A stretch of DNA of 64,000 nt from Symbiodinium kawagutii (taxonomy: Eukaryota; Sar; Dinophyceae; Suessiales; Symbiodiniaceae), in contig VSDK01018620.1 of NCBI GenBank assembly GCA_009767595.1, forward strand, positions 60,835 to 124,834, in the 5' to 3' direction. Made by a program: the position numbers and the translations under genes. This document shows, piece after piece, positions 23,206 to 34,080 of this stretch. The notes beneath the pieces were generated by a model, which saw nothing but the letters and a program-made list of their open reading frames with translations, was not told the origin of the DNA and made no database searches. Every line of letters starts with the position of its first letter. Positions within the stretch are counted from its first letter, which is position 1.

Positions 23206-24300
23206 TCCCGGAGACAGTGAAGCGGCAGCCAGAACTTCAAGGTGACATACCTCGTTTAATCCAGGTGCTGAATCGGGAGGCTGGGCACATTGAATTGCAA
23301 CATTTGGACTCTTATGTCAGATCATGCATTGCAATACTAAGTGATCATGTCTAATGTGTGTGGGCAGGAGCACGTTTGGTCGCAAGATGTGAAGATCCAG
23401 GGCAAAGTCTGGTCTTGCACTGTGTCCGTCTACACACATGAACACAATGGTGAGCCATGGTTTTCAACCAATCCCAGTGGCGCCTCTTGGCTACGTATCA
23501 TTGTGCTGCAATGTTTGTTGCAATATTTGTTGTTGAATGGAAGTCATTTGCAGAATCATGCAATCCCCCCTCCGGAAAGACTCAACAAGTTTCAAATTGT
23601 CATCCAGTGTTCCTAGTCACTGTGCCTCAGCTCTCAGGATGGCAAAATCATGTTCGGAGCCTCTGGGCTGTTCCTGACAGAGCACCCATGCAATGCTGAG
23701 TTGCAGTCAGGTGGTGGTTACATGATCAACTTCCACAGGTGAGTTTGTCACATGAAGTGTCAGAGATCACAGTGATGTTAGACAAGGTTCAAAAGATGAT
23801 GTGGCCCTCATGTAAGACAGTGATTTTCACTCTGACACATGTGGCACTCACGTTCAAAAGGCAATCTGAAGTTCAAATGAGTTTCATGTCACTGCACCTG
23901 CCAAATGACAGTGAAGACTAATTGTTTTCACATAATCATTTTCACATGCAGTGCTGATGTGGAACGCACAGTAGAACCCACATTTTGAATGGAAATCTGA
24001 GATTCAAGCGAGTTCCATGCGCTTGTCAGATCCTGTCAAAAAAGTGCTTGCCACTTAGTTACTATGTGTGTTTTTGGGAGTAACACACCATGTTTGAGTC
24101 CAGAACTCACCATTAGTAAATTCTGTGCATGTCCACTTCAACCTCTGACTGGCTTTGGTCCAATGCCAGGTCACACAAGATTTGCTGGGGCTCCACACAC
24201 CTTCCGGCAGCTGTCAAAGGCCAGGATGCTGCGCAGTGCCTGCTGGCAGTGTGGATGTGCATATGCAACAGCATTGGTTAGCCTGCTGACTGTGATTTTA
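23206..24300 (+). CDS. Exon blocks of an unrecognised gene
   Basis: Exon-like peptides follow one another on the plus strand. They are 23211-23330 (VKRQPELQGDIPRLIQVLN), 23368-23449 (EHVWSQDVKIQGKVWSCTV), 23638-23738 (DGKIMFGASGLFLTEHPC) and about 24130-24285 (PLTGFGPMPGHTRF, then SACWQCGCAYATAL). Splice signals are good at 23368 (CAG|GAG), 23450 (GTGAGC), 23638 (CAG|GAT) and 23739 (GTGAGT). However, the reading frames of the second and third blocks do not join directly, so the gene may be damaged or use another junction. I recognise no domain. The CWQCGC cluster could bind a metal. Confidence 0.45.
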
Positions 24301-24585
24301 TGATGTGTTTGGTGACTGCGACTGCCAGTGTAGCTAGTCTGGCTCACAATGCAAGATGAACCAGAAAATGGTTAGTCAATGAAGAAGAAACAAAATCAAT
24401 TGAAAACACAATAAGATGATGCTCGCATGATCCTTTAGGTTTCCACCTCACTGTGCAATCAGAGGCATTGAATGCCTGTGAATGCCCTCTTGGTGTCACA
24501 TGATCCAGTAGGTTTCCACTTCACTGTGCGCAATGAAAGCTCTTGATGTCACATGATTTGTTTCATTGCCACCTCACTTTGCACA

Positions 24586-24999
24586 ATGCCTGCGAATGCC
24601 CTCTTGGTGAAGCAGCCATGGGCTTCAATGATTGTCAAAGGTGAGAAGACATGGGAGATCCGCAACTTCAGGTGTGAGCCACGAAGGGTGGCTATTGCTG
24701 AATCTGGGGCATCCTCACCAAGACTGCTTGGGGAAGTCACAGTGACGCATTGTGTCCGAGTGGGTCACCGAGTGAACGGACAGATGCTTCCCTGTGCAAA
24801 CCCTGAGAATTTCATTGGTGCCAATGTTAGCAAGCATCGTGTGGACAACTGGATGGATGTTGTCACTTATGATGAGGTATGGGCTTGGGTACTGGCAGAT
24901 CCAATTCAATATGCTGATCCCAAAGGCTATGAACGCAAGCAAGGTCAACAAGTGTGGGTCAATTTGACAGGAAGCTCAAAGAGACGTCGGACAGAATGA
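24586..24999 (+). CDS. ASCH-domain protein
   Basis: A single uninterrupted frame of 137 codons from ATG 24586 (MPANALLVKQPWASMIVKGE). An upstream in-frame ATG at 24553 would add 11 residues, but the ASCH strand starts right after the second Met, so I prefer 24586. The signature is PWASMIVKGEKTWEIRN near the N-terminus, followed by strands including EVTVTHCVRVG and DEVWAWVLADP and ending in QQVWVNLTGSSKRRRTE, a basic tail. ASCH domains are small PUA-like beta barrels that bind RNA or modified nucleosides; some bacterial members hydrolyse N4-acetylcytidine. The complete, intronless form between multi-exon genes suggests capture as cDNA or from a prokaryote. It is the best-preserved recognisable cargo gene. 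Confidence 0.8.
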   Translation: MPANALLVKQPWASMIVKGEKTWEIRNFRCEPRRVAIAESGASSPRLLGEVTVTHCVRVGHRVNGQMLPCANPENFIGANVSKHRVDNWMDVVTYDEVWAWVLADPIQYADPKGYERKQGQQVWVNLTGSSKRRRTE

Positions 25000-25119
25000 T
25001 TTCATTATGCTGCACAACAGTGATTTCCTTGCTGGGCACTGTGATTTCCTTCTTTGATGTCGCAACATACAAGGCCAGGGAAAAGGTCATTATGATGCTT
25101 ACTGCACCACACTTGAAGT

Positions 25120-25172
25120 GGGTCACAAGTGGTCATCCAGCCCACTGCATTGGCTGAGTTTGCTGCGGCTCC
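25120..25172 (+). pseudogene. 53-bp duplicated fragment of the 38.5-kb gene
   Basis: This stretch matches 38715-38767 with one difference, including GGTCACAAGTGGTCATCCA and CTGCATTGGCTGAGTTTGC. In the source gene it encodes QPTALAEFAAAP. Here it is isolated and followed by a C-run, so it is a scrap of internal duplication. Confidence 0.85.
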
Positions 25173-25674
25173 CCCCCCCTCCCTTGTTATTTGCAATTGC
25201 TGACTTTTGTCACAATGATGTATGCATACATATGTCATTCTACCCACTGCAATTGCTGAGTGGTGTCATGATGATCTGACCAATTCGTTAGTCTGACCAA
25301 TTCATGTGCAAGAGAAAAGTGTGTGGAAAGCCCACGTGTTTTCTATTATTTACAGAGACTGCTAAATATATTCAGTCAAATTGTGGATAGTTTGTCAAAG
25401 TATACAATGCTATGTTTCATTTCACTGTACCTACTGCACCTCCATTTCCAAATAGTTTCCTGTGCTGCATTTCAGTTTCAATTGCTCACATGTGGATGCC
25501 AGGTATGCACCAACCACTGCTGCTGTGATTGGAGGAGACCCCTGGGCTGGGCTGCAAGGTCAACAATAATTTCATGTCCTGTTGATGGATTTAGGTTGAA
25601 CAGGTAGCATGTGGTGTTTGATCAAATCTCAGCTGAATCTGGAATGAAATTATGTGTATGCTGAATTCCTTTGC

Positions 25675-26221
25675 AGTCATTTGAGGATCAGGCTCATGTT
25701 TCCATCCAAATGAAGCGTAATTCCAAGCGTGCCAAGTACACAGATGATGGCAGACACTTCTCCCAGACTTGGCGGTGGATCCTTGATGACAAGTGTGACA
25801 CCTGGTTCTGCCCTCAGCAGTCAGTGTGGCATGTCTAGGGGGTCTTCACAGCTACAAGTTTGAAGACGATGTGCTCCTCTTCAAACCTTGTAAAAGAGAG
25901 CAGATCTATGGCCATTGTGACATCAATGCGTGACATGGTCTACCCATCCAAGGTCAAAAGTAGATCAACTTGAAAAACGTGTGAAGCTCAGCTTTCCAAA
26001 GGTCATATCAATGTTCTGATTTTCAGAGAGAACTTTGTCCATTGCATTTGTTTTTTCTGTTTTTCAAATGAATTTCAGGTGAAAAAGAGCTGGAGGCCAT
26101 TGAGGGGAATCCTCAAGTGGACTACTTGAGAAGCCAGATCATGATAGCGCTTGGAAAAAGGTTGTGGGACAAGGCCAGGCTCATGGTGCTTGTCACATTG
26201 CAAGGAATGTCAAGTGAATTA
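25675..26221 (+). CDS. Exon blocks of an unrecognised gene
   Basis: Two well-formed coding blocks are visible. The first, 25675-25838, reads SFEDQAHVSIQMKRNSKRAK and continues with TDDGRHFSQTWRWILDDK to a stop. The second, 26082-26221, starts after CAG and reads GEKELEAIEGNPQVDYL, then MIALGKRLWDKARLMVL. Their composition and CAG acceptors support real exons. How they join is not clear because each ends at an in-frame stop. No family is recognised. Confidence 0.45.
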
Positions 26222-26638
26222 TAGTTGCTTGCCCCCCAGTGACCTTCTTCTGAAGTTTGTGGCCAGGAGAAGGTCAATGCGGGCAAGCAACTTGCAAAAG
26301 CCTCGCGCACAGTGAGTAGTGTTCAATTTCAAAGTGAAAGTCAGTCTGTCAGTAGTGAATGTAGTAAGCCAGTTGAGACAGGTGTGGAACAAACACACAA
26401 GTGTAAAGTAAGGCGTGTTGGTTAACATACATTGATGTTTTTGTTTCCTGTGTGGCTGTCGATTCAAGTGTTTCACATGACACTGGCCATCAGAGCCCCT
26501 CAGTGAGATGAATTTACAATGTGTGCTGTGTGCAACAAAATGGCTGGTGCCAGCATGATGTGATGATGTGATATACAGCATCAGCTACCTGGCCACCTGC
26601 GTACCAGGAGGGCAGCATTTGTGGTCACATGCAGCAGT

Positions 26639-26870
26639 CTAGGCCGATCTGATTTCAGAGTCACATGTACTTCTTACTTTTTTGTTTGAAGTTGATTTGC
26701 TTTTAGAGTCACATGTACTTCGTACTTTCTTGTTTGAAGTTGAACTGCTTTTAGAGTCACATGTACTTCTTGCTTTCTTGTTAGAAGTTTCACATTCTGA
26801 AACTTGGCCAGGAATGCACTTGAATGTGATTGTGCTGTAGCAGTCAGGATGAGGACGCCATGCCACACAT
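26639..26870 (-). CDS. Lys/Ser/Cys repeat exon on the minus strand
   Basis: Three 51-bp tandem units (about 26650-26790) encode a 17-residue repeat of type TSNKKVRSTCDSKSKS on the minus strand, ending in EIRSA and a stop. Upstream in the same frame is CYSTITFKCIPGQVSEC. Because the unit is a multiple of three the frame stays open by design, so coding is not proven. If coding, it would be the basic tail of a leftward gene. Confidence 0.3.
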
Positions 26871-27224
26871 AGATGTGGGAGTTTCTGAACCACATTTATA
26901 TATATATATATACATATACACATTTATATATATATATATATATGTTTTTTGTTTTCATTTGAAGGTATTTGCAAGTCTGTCAAATTCAAGTTCAGTGCAT
27001 CATTATTGCACATTGAGTTTGTTCCGACATTCATTGCACAGGAGCTCACCTTTGACAACTTGTGGCAAAGAGGCCAAGCCTGCAGAACAGCACTGATTCA
27101 TACAATGTGCAGTTGTCAAGTGGGCATGTTGTAGCAAAGTCTTTCAATTTGTTTGCCTGGCATTTTGCAGCTCAAGGTGACAGACGCACTTTGATGCATT
27201 CACAGTCACATCTACATTCACATC

Positions 27225-27318
27225 TACATTCACATTAAATGTTGACATTCACTTTCACAGTTGACATTCACTTTGACAGTTGACATTCACTTTCACCGTT
27301 GACAGTCACTTTCACAGT
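27225..27318 (+). repeat. Tandem repeat, about 19-20-bp unit
   Basis: Four to five copies of TTCACTTTCACAGTTGACA with small changes end three bases before the ATG of the short frame at 27321. Confidence 0.85.
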
Positions 27319-27320
27319 TG

Positions 27321-27428
27321 ATGCCTCCTGCCCAGCGCCATTGGAAAGAGGAAAGTCCGGCAGTGGCAGAGTGGCTGCATAACGAAACTCAATTTCAAAG
27401 GCTGAATTTGGGCCGGAGCTTCAGCTGA
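27321..27428 (+). CDS. Possible 35-residue first exon or small protein
   Basis: The frame MPPAQRHWKEESPAVAEWLH continues to a stop at 27426. Its residues are typical of coding DNA, unlike the T- and A-rich surroundings. It follows the tandem repeat immediately. It may be a small protein or the first exon of a longer gene. No family is recognised. Confidence 0.35.
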   Translation: MPPAQRHWKEESPAVAEWLHNETQFQRLNLGRSFS

Positions 27429-27976
27429 ATTGGATTTTGTGGTGTTTTGTGTGATTTTTGTTTGCTGTGACTATTTGTTGTGTCTCTGTCACCATGCTTC
27501 GTCATTGTGTAGGAAGGGCCAACAAGCAACTTGGAACTTGCAAATATGTGCAGAATTCAATTCATGTGTTTGTTGTTGTTGTTGTTGTTGTGGTGGCAGT
27601 TTTCAGATATCAATCAACATGCACATGCATTCAAAGTGATGTACCAGTTTGTCAATTTGTTTTGTTTAGTGTGTCACTTTGCTTGCTTGAAGGCATTTTA
27701 CCTCATTTGGAGGATTGACCGTGAGAAAGCGGGTCAGATTTTGATACTTGATTGAACTTTGTGTGTTTCTTGCAGGTTGTGCATCTACTTGTGTCATTCC
27801 AGAGTCATTGTGTGTGTTTCTTGAGATTAGCATCAAGATATGTCTTACATGTTGTGATCCTTGTGCACTGAGGGAATCGGCTGACAAGCAATACCGGACC
27901 TGTGGACTGCGAGACGCGCAGGCCTACATTTTGACAGCGGTGGCTCAGCATTTCAACGCACAAAGGCCGTATCACT

Positions 27977-28120
27977 ATGAGTCATCTGGAGCATCATCGC
28001 CGAGTAAGATTCAGTGAAGAAGGTGATTTTGGCGGAACACTGGCAGATTTTCTCAGTGAAGTTGGCCATTTCGACCAAACACTGGATGATTTTCTTGACA
28101 TGACCAATATGTGTGACTAG
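27977..28120 (+). CDS. 47-aa acidic protein with RVRF PP1-docking-like motif
   Basis: ATG 27977 opens a 47-codon frame starting MSHLEHHRRVRFSEEGDFG. RRVRFSEE fits the RVxF consensus through which regulatory subunits bind protein phosphatase 1, with basic residues before it and acidic ones after. The rest is two imperfect repeats of an F-x-x-TL-x-DFL pattern (FGGTLADFL and FDQTLDDFL), ending in DMTNMCD. An overlapping frame (27748-28017) reads through its start and could be the true exon instead. Assignment rests on motif and repeat alone. If expressed, it could redirect a host phosphatase, but that is inference. Confidence 0.4.
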   Translation: MSHLEHHRRVRFSEEGDFGGTLADFLSEVGHFDQTLDDFLDMTNMCD

Positions 28121-28223
28121 GAAGAAATTCAGTGCTTCATAGTTTGTTGTGTAGCCTTTTTGAACTTAACATTTGCAAACTGGAACTGCTCGCCTTCATA
28201 ATGAAAGCTCAGGTCACAGAACT

Positions 28224-28978
28224 ATGCCTGACGCCACAGGTGACAGCAATATGCCTGATTCTGCTCCTGATACTCCTGATTTACAGGTAGAGACAGTTGT
28301 AGCTTGACACATTGAGTGCATTTCACACCCATGGCATTTGCAGAATGTTGCTCATTCATTGTGTTCGCATTTAGACAACACAGCTTGAGTCAGTTCTTCT
28401 CGGTGTGGCTGCCCAGGAACTCGAGGATCTTGAATGTGCTATCACAGACTGGCCAGCCAAAGTGATGATCTTGGGATATGGTAAACACCGGACGTGCCCA
28501 GAAGACAAGACAAGAAAGGCTTGGCAGCTGCAGTTTCAGAGTTTCAGAACTTCCAACAGTCACAGTGACAGGCAAATTAGTTTTCACTACATGTCAGTGC
28601 CCTCAATTTGCCTGTGATTTGCAGATGGACGCCCTGATCTCCAAGCTGCAACTCTACTGTCAAGTGAAACCCCATCACGAATGGGTCCTCACTCATGGGA
28701 ATTGTTTAGCTGGTGGGTGTCTTGTCTTATTTGCATTCTTGCTTCTGTATGTTTCATTGCTCGCATTGAAATGTCTTGTGCCTGATGTGTTTGCTGAATG
28801 CTTCTCTCATCTCATCATGACTCAGGTCAGCTCAAGTGCCTTAAGGCTACATAGTGCACAATACAGAATTGAGTGGATTCAACCAATGGATGATGGATCA
28901 CGTGTTCAGCCATTACAATGCCCAGTACTTTATGAACAACTTGATCAACATCCCACAGAGACTTGTATTGTGACATGA
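28224..28978 (+). CDS. Multi-exon gene of unknown function
   Basis: Exon 1 starts at ATG 28224 (MPDATGDSNMPDSAPDTPDL) and ends CAG|GTAGAG. Exon 2 starts after TTTAG near 28376 with TTQLESVLLGVAAQELEDLE and includes MILGYGKHRTCPEDKTRKAW to about 28533. Exon 3 follows CAG at 28624 (MDALISKLQLYCQVKPHHEW). Exon 4 is about 28828-28978 (LRLHSAQYRIEWIQPMDDG), with a stop at 28976. Four collinear exons with sensible splice signals make this a credible gene. The sequence is mixed and globular-looking after a disordered start. I recognise no family. The first exon has two MPD..P repeats. Confidence 0.55.
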
Positions 28979-29356
28979 CAGCATTTCATGTTTGAGTTTT
29001 TGTAGCTGCATGCAAGCTGAAACAAGTGTAGCTATGTATCAATTAATTGCTTATGGCACTGTGCTCTGTATCTGAAATCTCATGGTGCCCATTTGAGGCT
29101 GCAAAGCCGCCTTGGAGCACATCGTCCTGCATCATTTGGACTCCTCTTGTGGGCATATCTCTATGTAACCTGACTTGATTGGCATGACTTTTAAAGTGCA
29201 CAATTTCACAGAGAAAAATTGCATGAATTTTGCATTGTCATTGTCTCTTAGTGTCTTGTGATATCATTGATATCATTGTTGGTTTTTCTTAACCAGTTGT
29301 TTTAATGTTGAACCATCAATTAAACCTGACCTTTGACCAGTCCATTCCTGAATTCC

Positions 29357-29761
29357 AGGCGAATGGTGTCAGCTGCATATTCATGAACTTGGCCACAGCT
29401 TCCAATGCTGCAATGATGGTGGACCTTGGGATCATGTGGTGGCAAAATGGAGCTCTACGTGAAGACGTGTGACTTGGCAGCTGCAGACTTTTAGTTGTGA
29501 CAATGTGTCACTCAATCATGATGTGGTACATTATCGTGGACTTCATGAACATGATTCATTGGCTCAGTTTGAATTGGCTGGGGACATGCAACTGAGTCCC
29601 ACTGTGATGGAGATGATGCTGCCATGTCGAGCACACCATCCTCACATATATGACTGGAGCTCCTTTCAGAGAACCTCGCAAATGGCACTTGAGATCTTTT
29701 CCCAAAAACATGATCATTGCATCCCCCCGAGTCTTGTCAGGCAGTATGAGATGGTGTGCTG
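29357..29761 (+). CDS. Exon blocks of an unrecognised gene
   Basis: The first block (about 29358-29460) follows a CAG acceptor. In one frame it reads GEWCQLHIHELGHSFQCCND and then GGPWDHVVAKW. The second block, 29530-29761, reads HYRGLHEHDSLAQFELAG and PHIYDWSSFQRTSQMALEIF, ending in a stop. The first block contains an HELGH string resembling a zinc-protease site, but it is too short to call a protease. These may be the last exons of the preceding gene. Confidence 0.4.
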
Positions 29762-30087
29762 AAAAATTGCACTGACTGTTTTTTATTTGTGCTGCGTTCA
29801 TTTGACAATGTTTGACAACTAGACATGACATGATGCCCACATCAAATGCTTCTCAATTGATGAAGTCTTCACATTACTGACACACTGAGGGAATTGATCG
29901 AAGCAATTGTGAAAGATCATGATGATGGTGGTGGTGGTCAACAAGCTCCTCAAAATGACACTGATCAGGACATGCAGGGCTGTTGAACCTGAAGTGGTGC
30001 TTGTATGTGATTGTCCAGTAGCTGACTGCTTCCACCTCTCTTGATCACAACCTCTCACCATCATTATTATTGTTATGAACAGCTGCA

Positions 30088-31638
30088 ATGCTGAAGGACA
30101 CAGCAATGCCATCAGCATCGCCACCAGCACCGCCATCAACATTGCGAAGTGAATCTGCACCTCCACGTCAACCTTCCTCCAATCCAGTGAGTAAGGCTGC
30201 CTTCAAACCAGCATCACTTGGTCCCCAACCACCACCTGGGCCCCCACCACGGAGGGGAAGGTCACCAGTGAGGGAGGATCCACAGCCAAGACCAAAGGGC
30301 AAAGGCCCCCCACCTGGCTGGAAGGGCAAAGGCCCCCCACCTGGCTTGCATGGCCCTCCACCTGGCTTGAAGATGGAATCGGTGGGAGTTCAACCTGAGC
30401 CTGTTGATCATGATGACTCTCACAATGAAGCCGCGCGCCAGTCACATCAGGCGCCAATTCCTGCAAAGAAAAGGCCATGCCCCAGTCCACCAATGAAGCG
30501 CCCCCGGACTGAAGGTGCTCCAGAATCAACTGTGCCTGATCCAGCGCCTGAGCCTGCGCCTGAAAATTCACATGCCGGTCATTATGAAGCTGGCGGTGTT
30601 CCAAGTTGGTGTGAGGAGGCAGATGATTCAGAAGAGAATCAAGATGCTGGCCATGAAGATCCACATGATGCTAACCTTCGTGCTCCAAATGATGCTCACC
30701 ATGAAGCTCCAGATGAAGCTCACCATGAAGCTCCTGAGCCTCAAGAAGATGCTGAGCTTCAAGAAGCTGATCGTTCAGGTGAGTGGATAGATTGCAGTGG
30801 GAGCGGTTGGCACAGTGACGGTTGGCACAGTGGTGGCGGTTGGCACAGTGGTGGCGGTTGGCGCGGTGGGCACAGTGGTGGTATTTGGCAAGATTGGTCC
30901 AACAATGAAAAGTACTGGGAGGAGCGTTGGCAGGCAAAGGAGAACACTGTGAACCAGAGATTCAATGAGGAAGAATGGTGGAAGGATCCAGCTCCAACGG
31001 TGGAGGAGGAGGAGGTGGAGGAGGAAGTCCAAGTTGACCCTTCACCAGTGGAAGAGGAGCAGGAGGAGGATGTGAAGCAGGAGGAGGATGTGAAGCAGGA
31101 GGAGGAGGAGCCATTTGAAGAAGAAAAAGAACAGGCTTCACCAATGGATGAGGAGACTGAACTGCCACCTGAAAAGTGTTCACCCACTTCACCTGCGGAC
31201 GAGGCACCGCCACCTGAAAATGCTTCACATGCCACTTCACCTGCGGACGAGCCCACTGCATCAATGGATGAGGGAGGCCAAGGTCAAGGTGAAGGAGGCC
31301 AAGGTCAAGGTGAAGCCAGTGATCCAGCCTTTCTGAAGCCTGAAAGTGGGGCAGAGCAGGCTAGAGCAATGCGAAACGCTGGATATAATCAGATTCTTGC
31401 ATCATTTGCCAAAGCAGGAGTGCCAGAACCGTCACCAGCACCTTCAGGACCAGTTCCAGTGCAAAGCCCTGCATGTCACCCACCACCACACTCACATTCT
31501 GGAAAAGGATCGTCGTCAGGTGGCAAGGGTTCGAATCCTGAAAACAGAATGACTGCGGTGGAGTGGTCAATGAGCCGGAGGCCTCCGAGAGATGATGATC
31601 ACCCATTGCACAGTCATATGCCAGAGAAGATCCTGTGA
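30088..31638 (+). CDS. 516-aa disordered protein with Pro-rich, Trp/Gly/His and acidic regions
   Basis: One of the longest uninterrupted frames in the element, from ATG 30088. Residues 1-95 are Pro/Ser-rich with GKGPPPGW repeats. Around 125-145 is a basic patch (PAKKRPCP and MKRPRTE) that resembles a bipartite nuclear signal. Residues 160-230 hold HHEAPDEA repeats. Residues 235-270 hold SGGGWHSGGGW-type Trp/Gly/His repeats. Residues 300-380 are runs of Glu with KQEEDV repeats, followed by GQGEGGQGQG. No catalytic domain is visible. The layout suggests a nuclear scaffold or nucleic-acid-binding protein able to phase-separate. A possible last exon at about 32138-32210 ends in a KGKGKGKGKGK tail and could extend it if the stop at 31636 is spliced out. 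Frame retention despite low complexity argues for selection. Confidence 0.65.
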   Translation: MLKDTAMPSASPPAPPSTLRSESAPPRQPSSNPVSKAAFKPASLGPQPPPGPPPRRGRSPVREDPQPRPKGKGPPPGWKGKGPPPGLHGPPPGLKMESVGVQPEPVDHDDSHNEAARQSHQAPIPAKKRPCPSPPMKRPRTEGAPESTVPDPAPEPAPENSHAGHYEAGGVPSWCEEADDSEENQDAGHEDPHDANLRAPNDAHHEAPDEAHHEAPEPQEDAELQEADRSGEWIDCSGSGWHSDGWHSGGGWHSGGGWRGGHSGGIWQDWSNNEKYWEERWQAKENTVNQRFNEEEWWKDPAPTVEEEEVEEEVQVDPSPVEEEQEEDVKQEEDVKQEEEEPFEEEKEQASPMDEETELPPEKCSPTSPADEAPPPENASHATSPADEPTASMDEGGQGQGEGGQGQGEASDPAFLKPESGAEQARAMRNAGYNQILASFAKAGVPEPSPAPSGPVPVQSPACHPPPHSHSGKGSSSGGKGSNPENRMTAVEWSMSRRPPRDDDHPLHSHMPEKIL

Positions 31639-32210
31639 CCTGATTGAAATTGAAACAGTGACAAAACTTTTGTGAAGAATCAGTGGTGAAATCAGTGTGA
31701 AAATCATTGTTGCAATATGTAAGTTTATGAGTGAGGGTCATTGTGAGGATCATTGCGTTGTGAGTCAGACTTTTTTGCCACTCAGGAACGAAGTGCTACG
31801 GGACTACCAAATAGATTACCATACATCAGCAATGTTTGGTATGGTCAATAATGAAACTCAATCTGCCCTCCTGTTCCTGGACAGCAGTCAGTCAGTGGTC
31901 AGTGATTTGTGCACCTGTCTCAGAACAACTTTGAATTGTGATTTGTTCATTGGAGTCCTACACTCATGGTCTCAGGTCCCGTCTTCTGTTCAAGGATTAT
32001 TTTGAAGAGAAATTGAATGGATGGATGTTCACTGCACTTTGCACCTTTGGCTGCAATAATGTTTCAGCCAATTCATTTCACAATGATGACAGGTGGCAAT
32101 GAGAGTCAATCTTTACTTTGTTTGCATCTGAATGTGAGGCAACCATCGCATTGAATCACGTGGCGGGAGCAATACCAAAGGCAAGGGCAAAGGCAAGGGC
32201 AAAGGCAAGT

Positions 32211-33424
32211 AATTCAATGTGATCCACAGTGATCAAACATGGTGCAGCTTCACTTGCTAAGAGCAATCATTTGCATTTTTTGACTGGCTCAGTGAATCGA
32301 ATGAATAATTGACTGATGTTTTTCCTTTTGCGCTGACATAATTTGATCATCATCTTGGCTGACCTACTAACCATATTCAATTGACATTCATTTTTTGTTT
32401 CAACAGGGAGTCAGCCAACGCAGCAAAATGAGAATTTGCATACTATGCTGGTCACAATGCACAGGACCAGTGTAACCTGCGGATTCTTTGGCTGGCCACA
32501 CACTGACTGGTGCATTTAGCAGTTACAATAACTTGACACACACACACACACATCAATCTTTTCAAGTGAGTGTGTGTGGCCTGCCAACTGTCACCGCGGC
32601 AAATTCAGATCTTCCCAGTCACAGTGAGGAGAAAGCAGAAACAAAAAAAGTTCAGCCTTTTTAGCCTTGCACCTTCTTCCACCTGTGATGTTGCATGGTG
32701 AGGATAGACATAATAATGTGCTGAACATTGCTTCTGTCTGGAATGTATATCAATATATATATATATATATAGTACTGTATGTATTTATATGTCCAGTGTG
32801 CATTTTGATGGCAAAGAAAACAATCTGCATGCTTCTTCATGTGAAGGCGTCATTGCACCTTCAGTTGCCTGATGCCTGGTCAACTGTCCAGCTGTTTGCG
32901 CAGACAGTGTTGATATGCATTGAAACTTTTATGATTGAAATTTGTTCAACAGATTACAGTAAGCCAAAAATTGTAATACAAAAATCTGACTGGACCACTG
33001 GAGAGCATGTGACTGGTATTCGGAGAAAACCTTTACCCGGACTCAGTGTGACTGATGATGTTTTTCCCTTTGTGACCTCTGACTCATGTGCACCGGCCAA
33101 ACCATCAATCAAATGTCAGTCACCCCTGTTATACTTCCAACTGGTCAAAACCATCAACTCACATTGATTCAGTGAGCTTGGGTGGTCAAGCTCCTGCGAC
33201 TCAACTTCAGTTCTGGTATGACTGCATCCTGAGGACAAGCATTTGAGCCAGTGGACAATGAGCTGGAAACAACTTGCCACTGACTCAGAGTTCAGTCAGT
33301 GACCTGTCATCTTGGTCAGGTTGAGATTGAATTTGAGTCTTTCAATATGAAATTTACATCATGATAATATGCCTGCCAGGACATTGAAATATATTAATTC
33401 ACAGTGACATTTAATGGGTGTTTA
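32211..33424. other. Element stretch with microsatellites and no supported gene
   Basis: It holds a short (CA)n run near 32540 and a (TA)n run near 32752-32772. The plus frame at 32667-33167 runs through the TA repeat and has no motif, so I do not call it. Confidence 0.55.
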
Positions 33425-34080
33425 AGTGCCAACTGTAGACAACTGTAGGGTTGAAGCTTGGAGCTACTATGGGCTACTGTAGAGTTGAAGTTGGGGGCAG
33501 CTGTAGAGTTGAAGGTGGTGGTAACTGTAGACTTGATGTTGGGGGCAACTTCAAAGTTGAAGGTGGGTGGTAACTGTAGACTTGATGTTGGGGGCAACTT
33601 CAAAGTTGAAGTTGGGGGGCAACCGTAGAGTTGAAGTTGGGGGCAACCGTAGAGTTGAAGTTGGGGGAAACCGTAGAGTTGAAGTTGGGCCCGGCAGTTG
33701 AAGTTAGGCTGATTGATTGTTTGAAGACTAGGCCAAAACTTCAACTCTATGGTAACTGGCAGTGGCCGTAGAGTTGAAGTTTGGGGCAACCGTAGAGTTG
33801 AAGTATTTTATTTTTTCTGGGGACGTCATGGATGACAAAATTCCCAAATCCTATGGCAACTGGCAGTGGCCGTAGAGTTGAAGTTTGGTCCAACCGTAGA
33901 GTTGAAGTCTGACTAGCAGAGTTGAACGTTTATCCGGAGGCACCATCATTAATGTTTGCTGGGCTGTGGTTGGCCTCAAGACAGCCCCAAATCCTGTGGC
34001 CACTGGCAGTGGCCGTAGAGTTGAAGCTGTTTGGATGGTTTCTGAATGCCCGAGGTGGGTCAAGATCCTGCGTGATGATC
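33425..34080 (+). repeat. Tandem repeat of GTAGAGTTGAAG type
   Basis: About 20 units share GTAGAGTTGAAG with a G-run spacer (TTGGGGGCAACC). Later units alternate with AATCCTATGGCAACTGGCAG and TGGCCGTAGAGTTGAAG. The G-rich strand could form quadruplexes. The minus strand reads as QLQLYGCP-type peptide repeats, probably without function. Confidence 0.92.

Noticed and set aside
26897..26942. ORFs with IYIYIYI peptides near 26.9 kb
   Set aside because: They are translations of (TA)n microsatellites.
31528..31538. GGTTCGAATCC, identical to a tRNA B box
   Set aside because: No cloverleaf can be folded around it, there is no A box at the right distance, and it lies inside the 516-codon frame.
32667..33167. 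166-codon ORF in the element
   Set aside because: It crosses a (TA)n run giving IYIYIY, has no motif and no supported splice partners.
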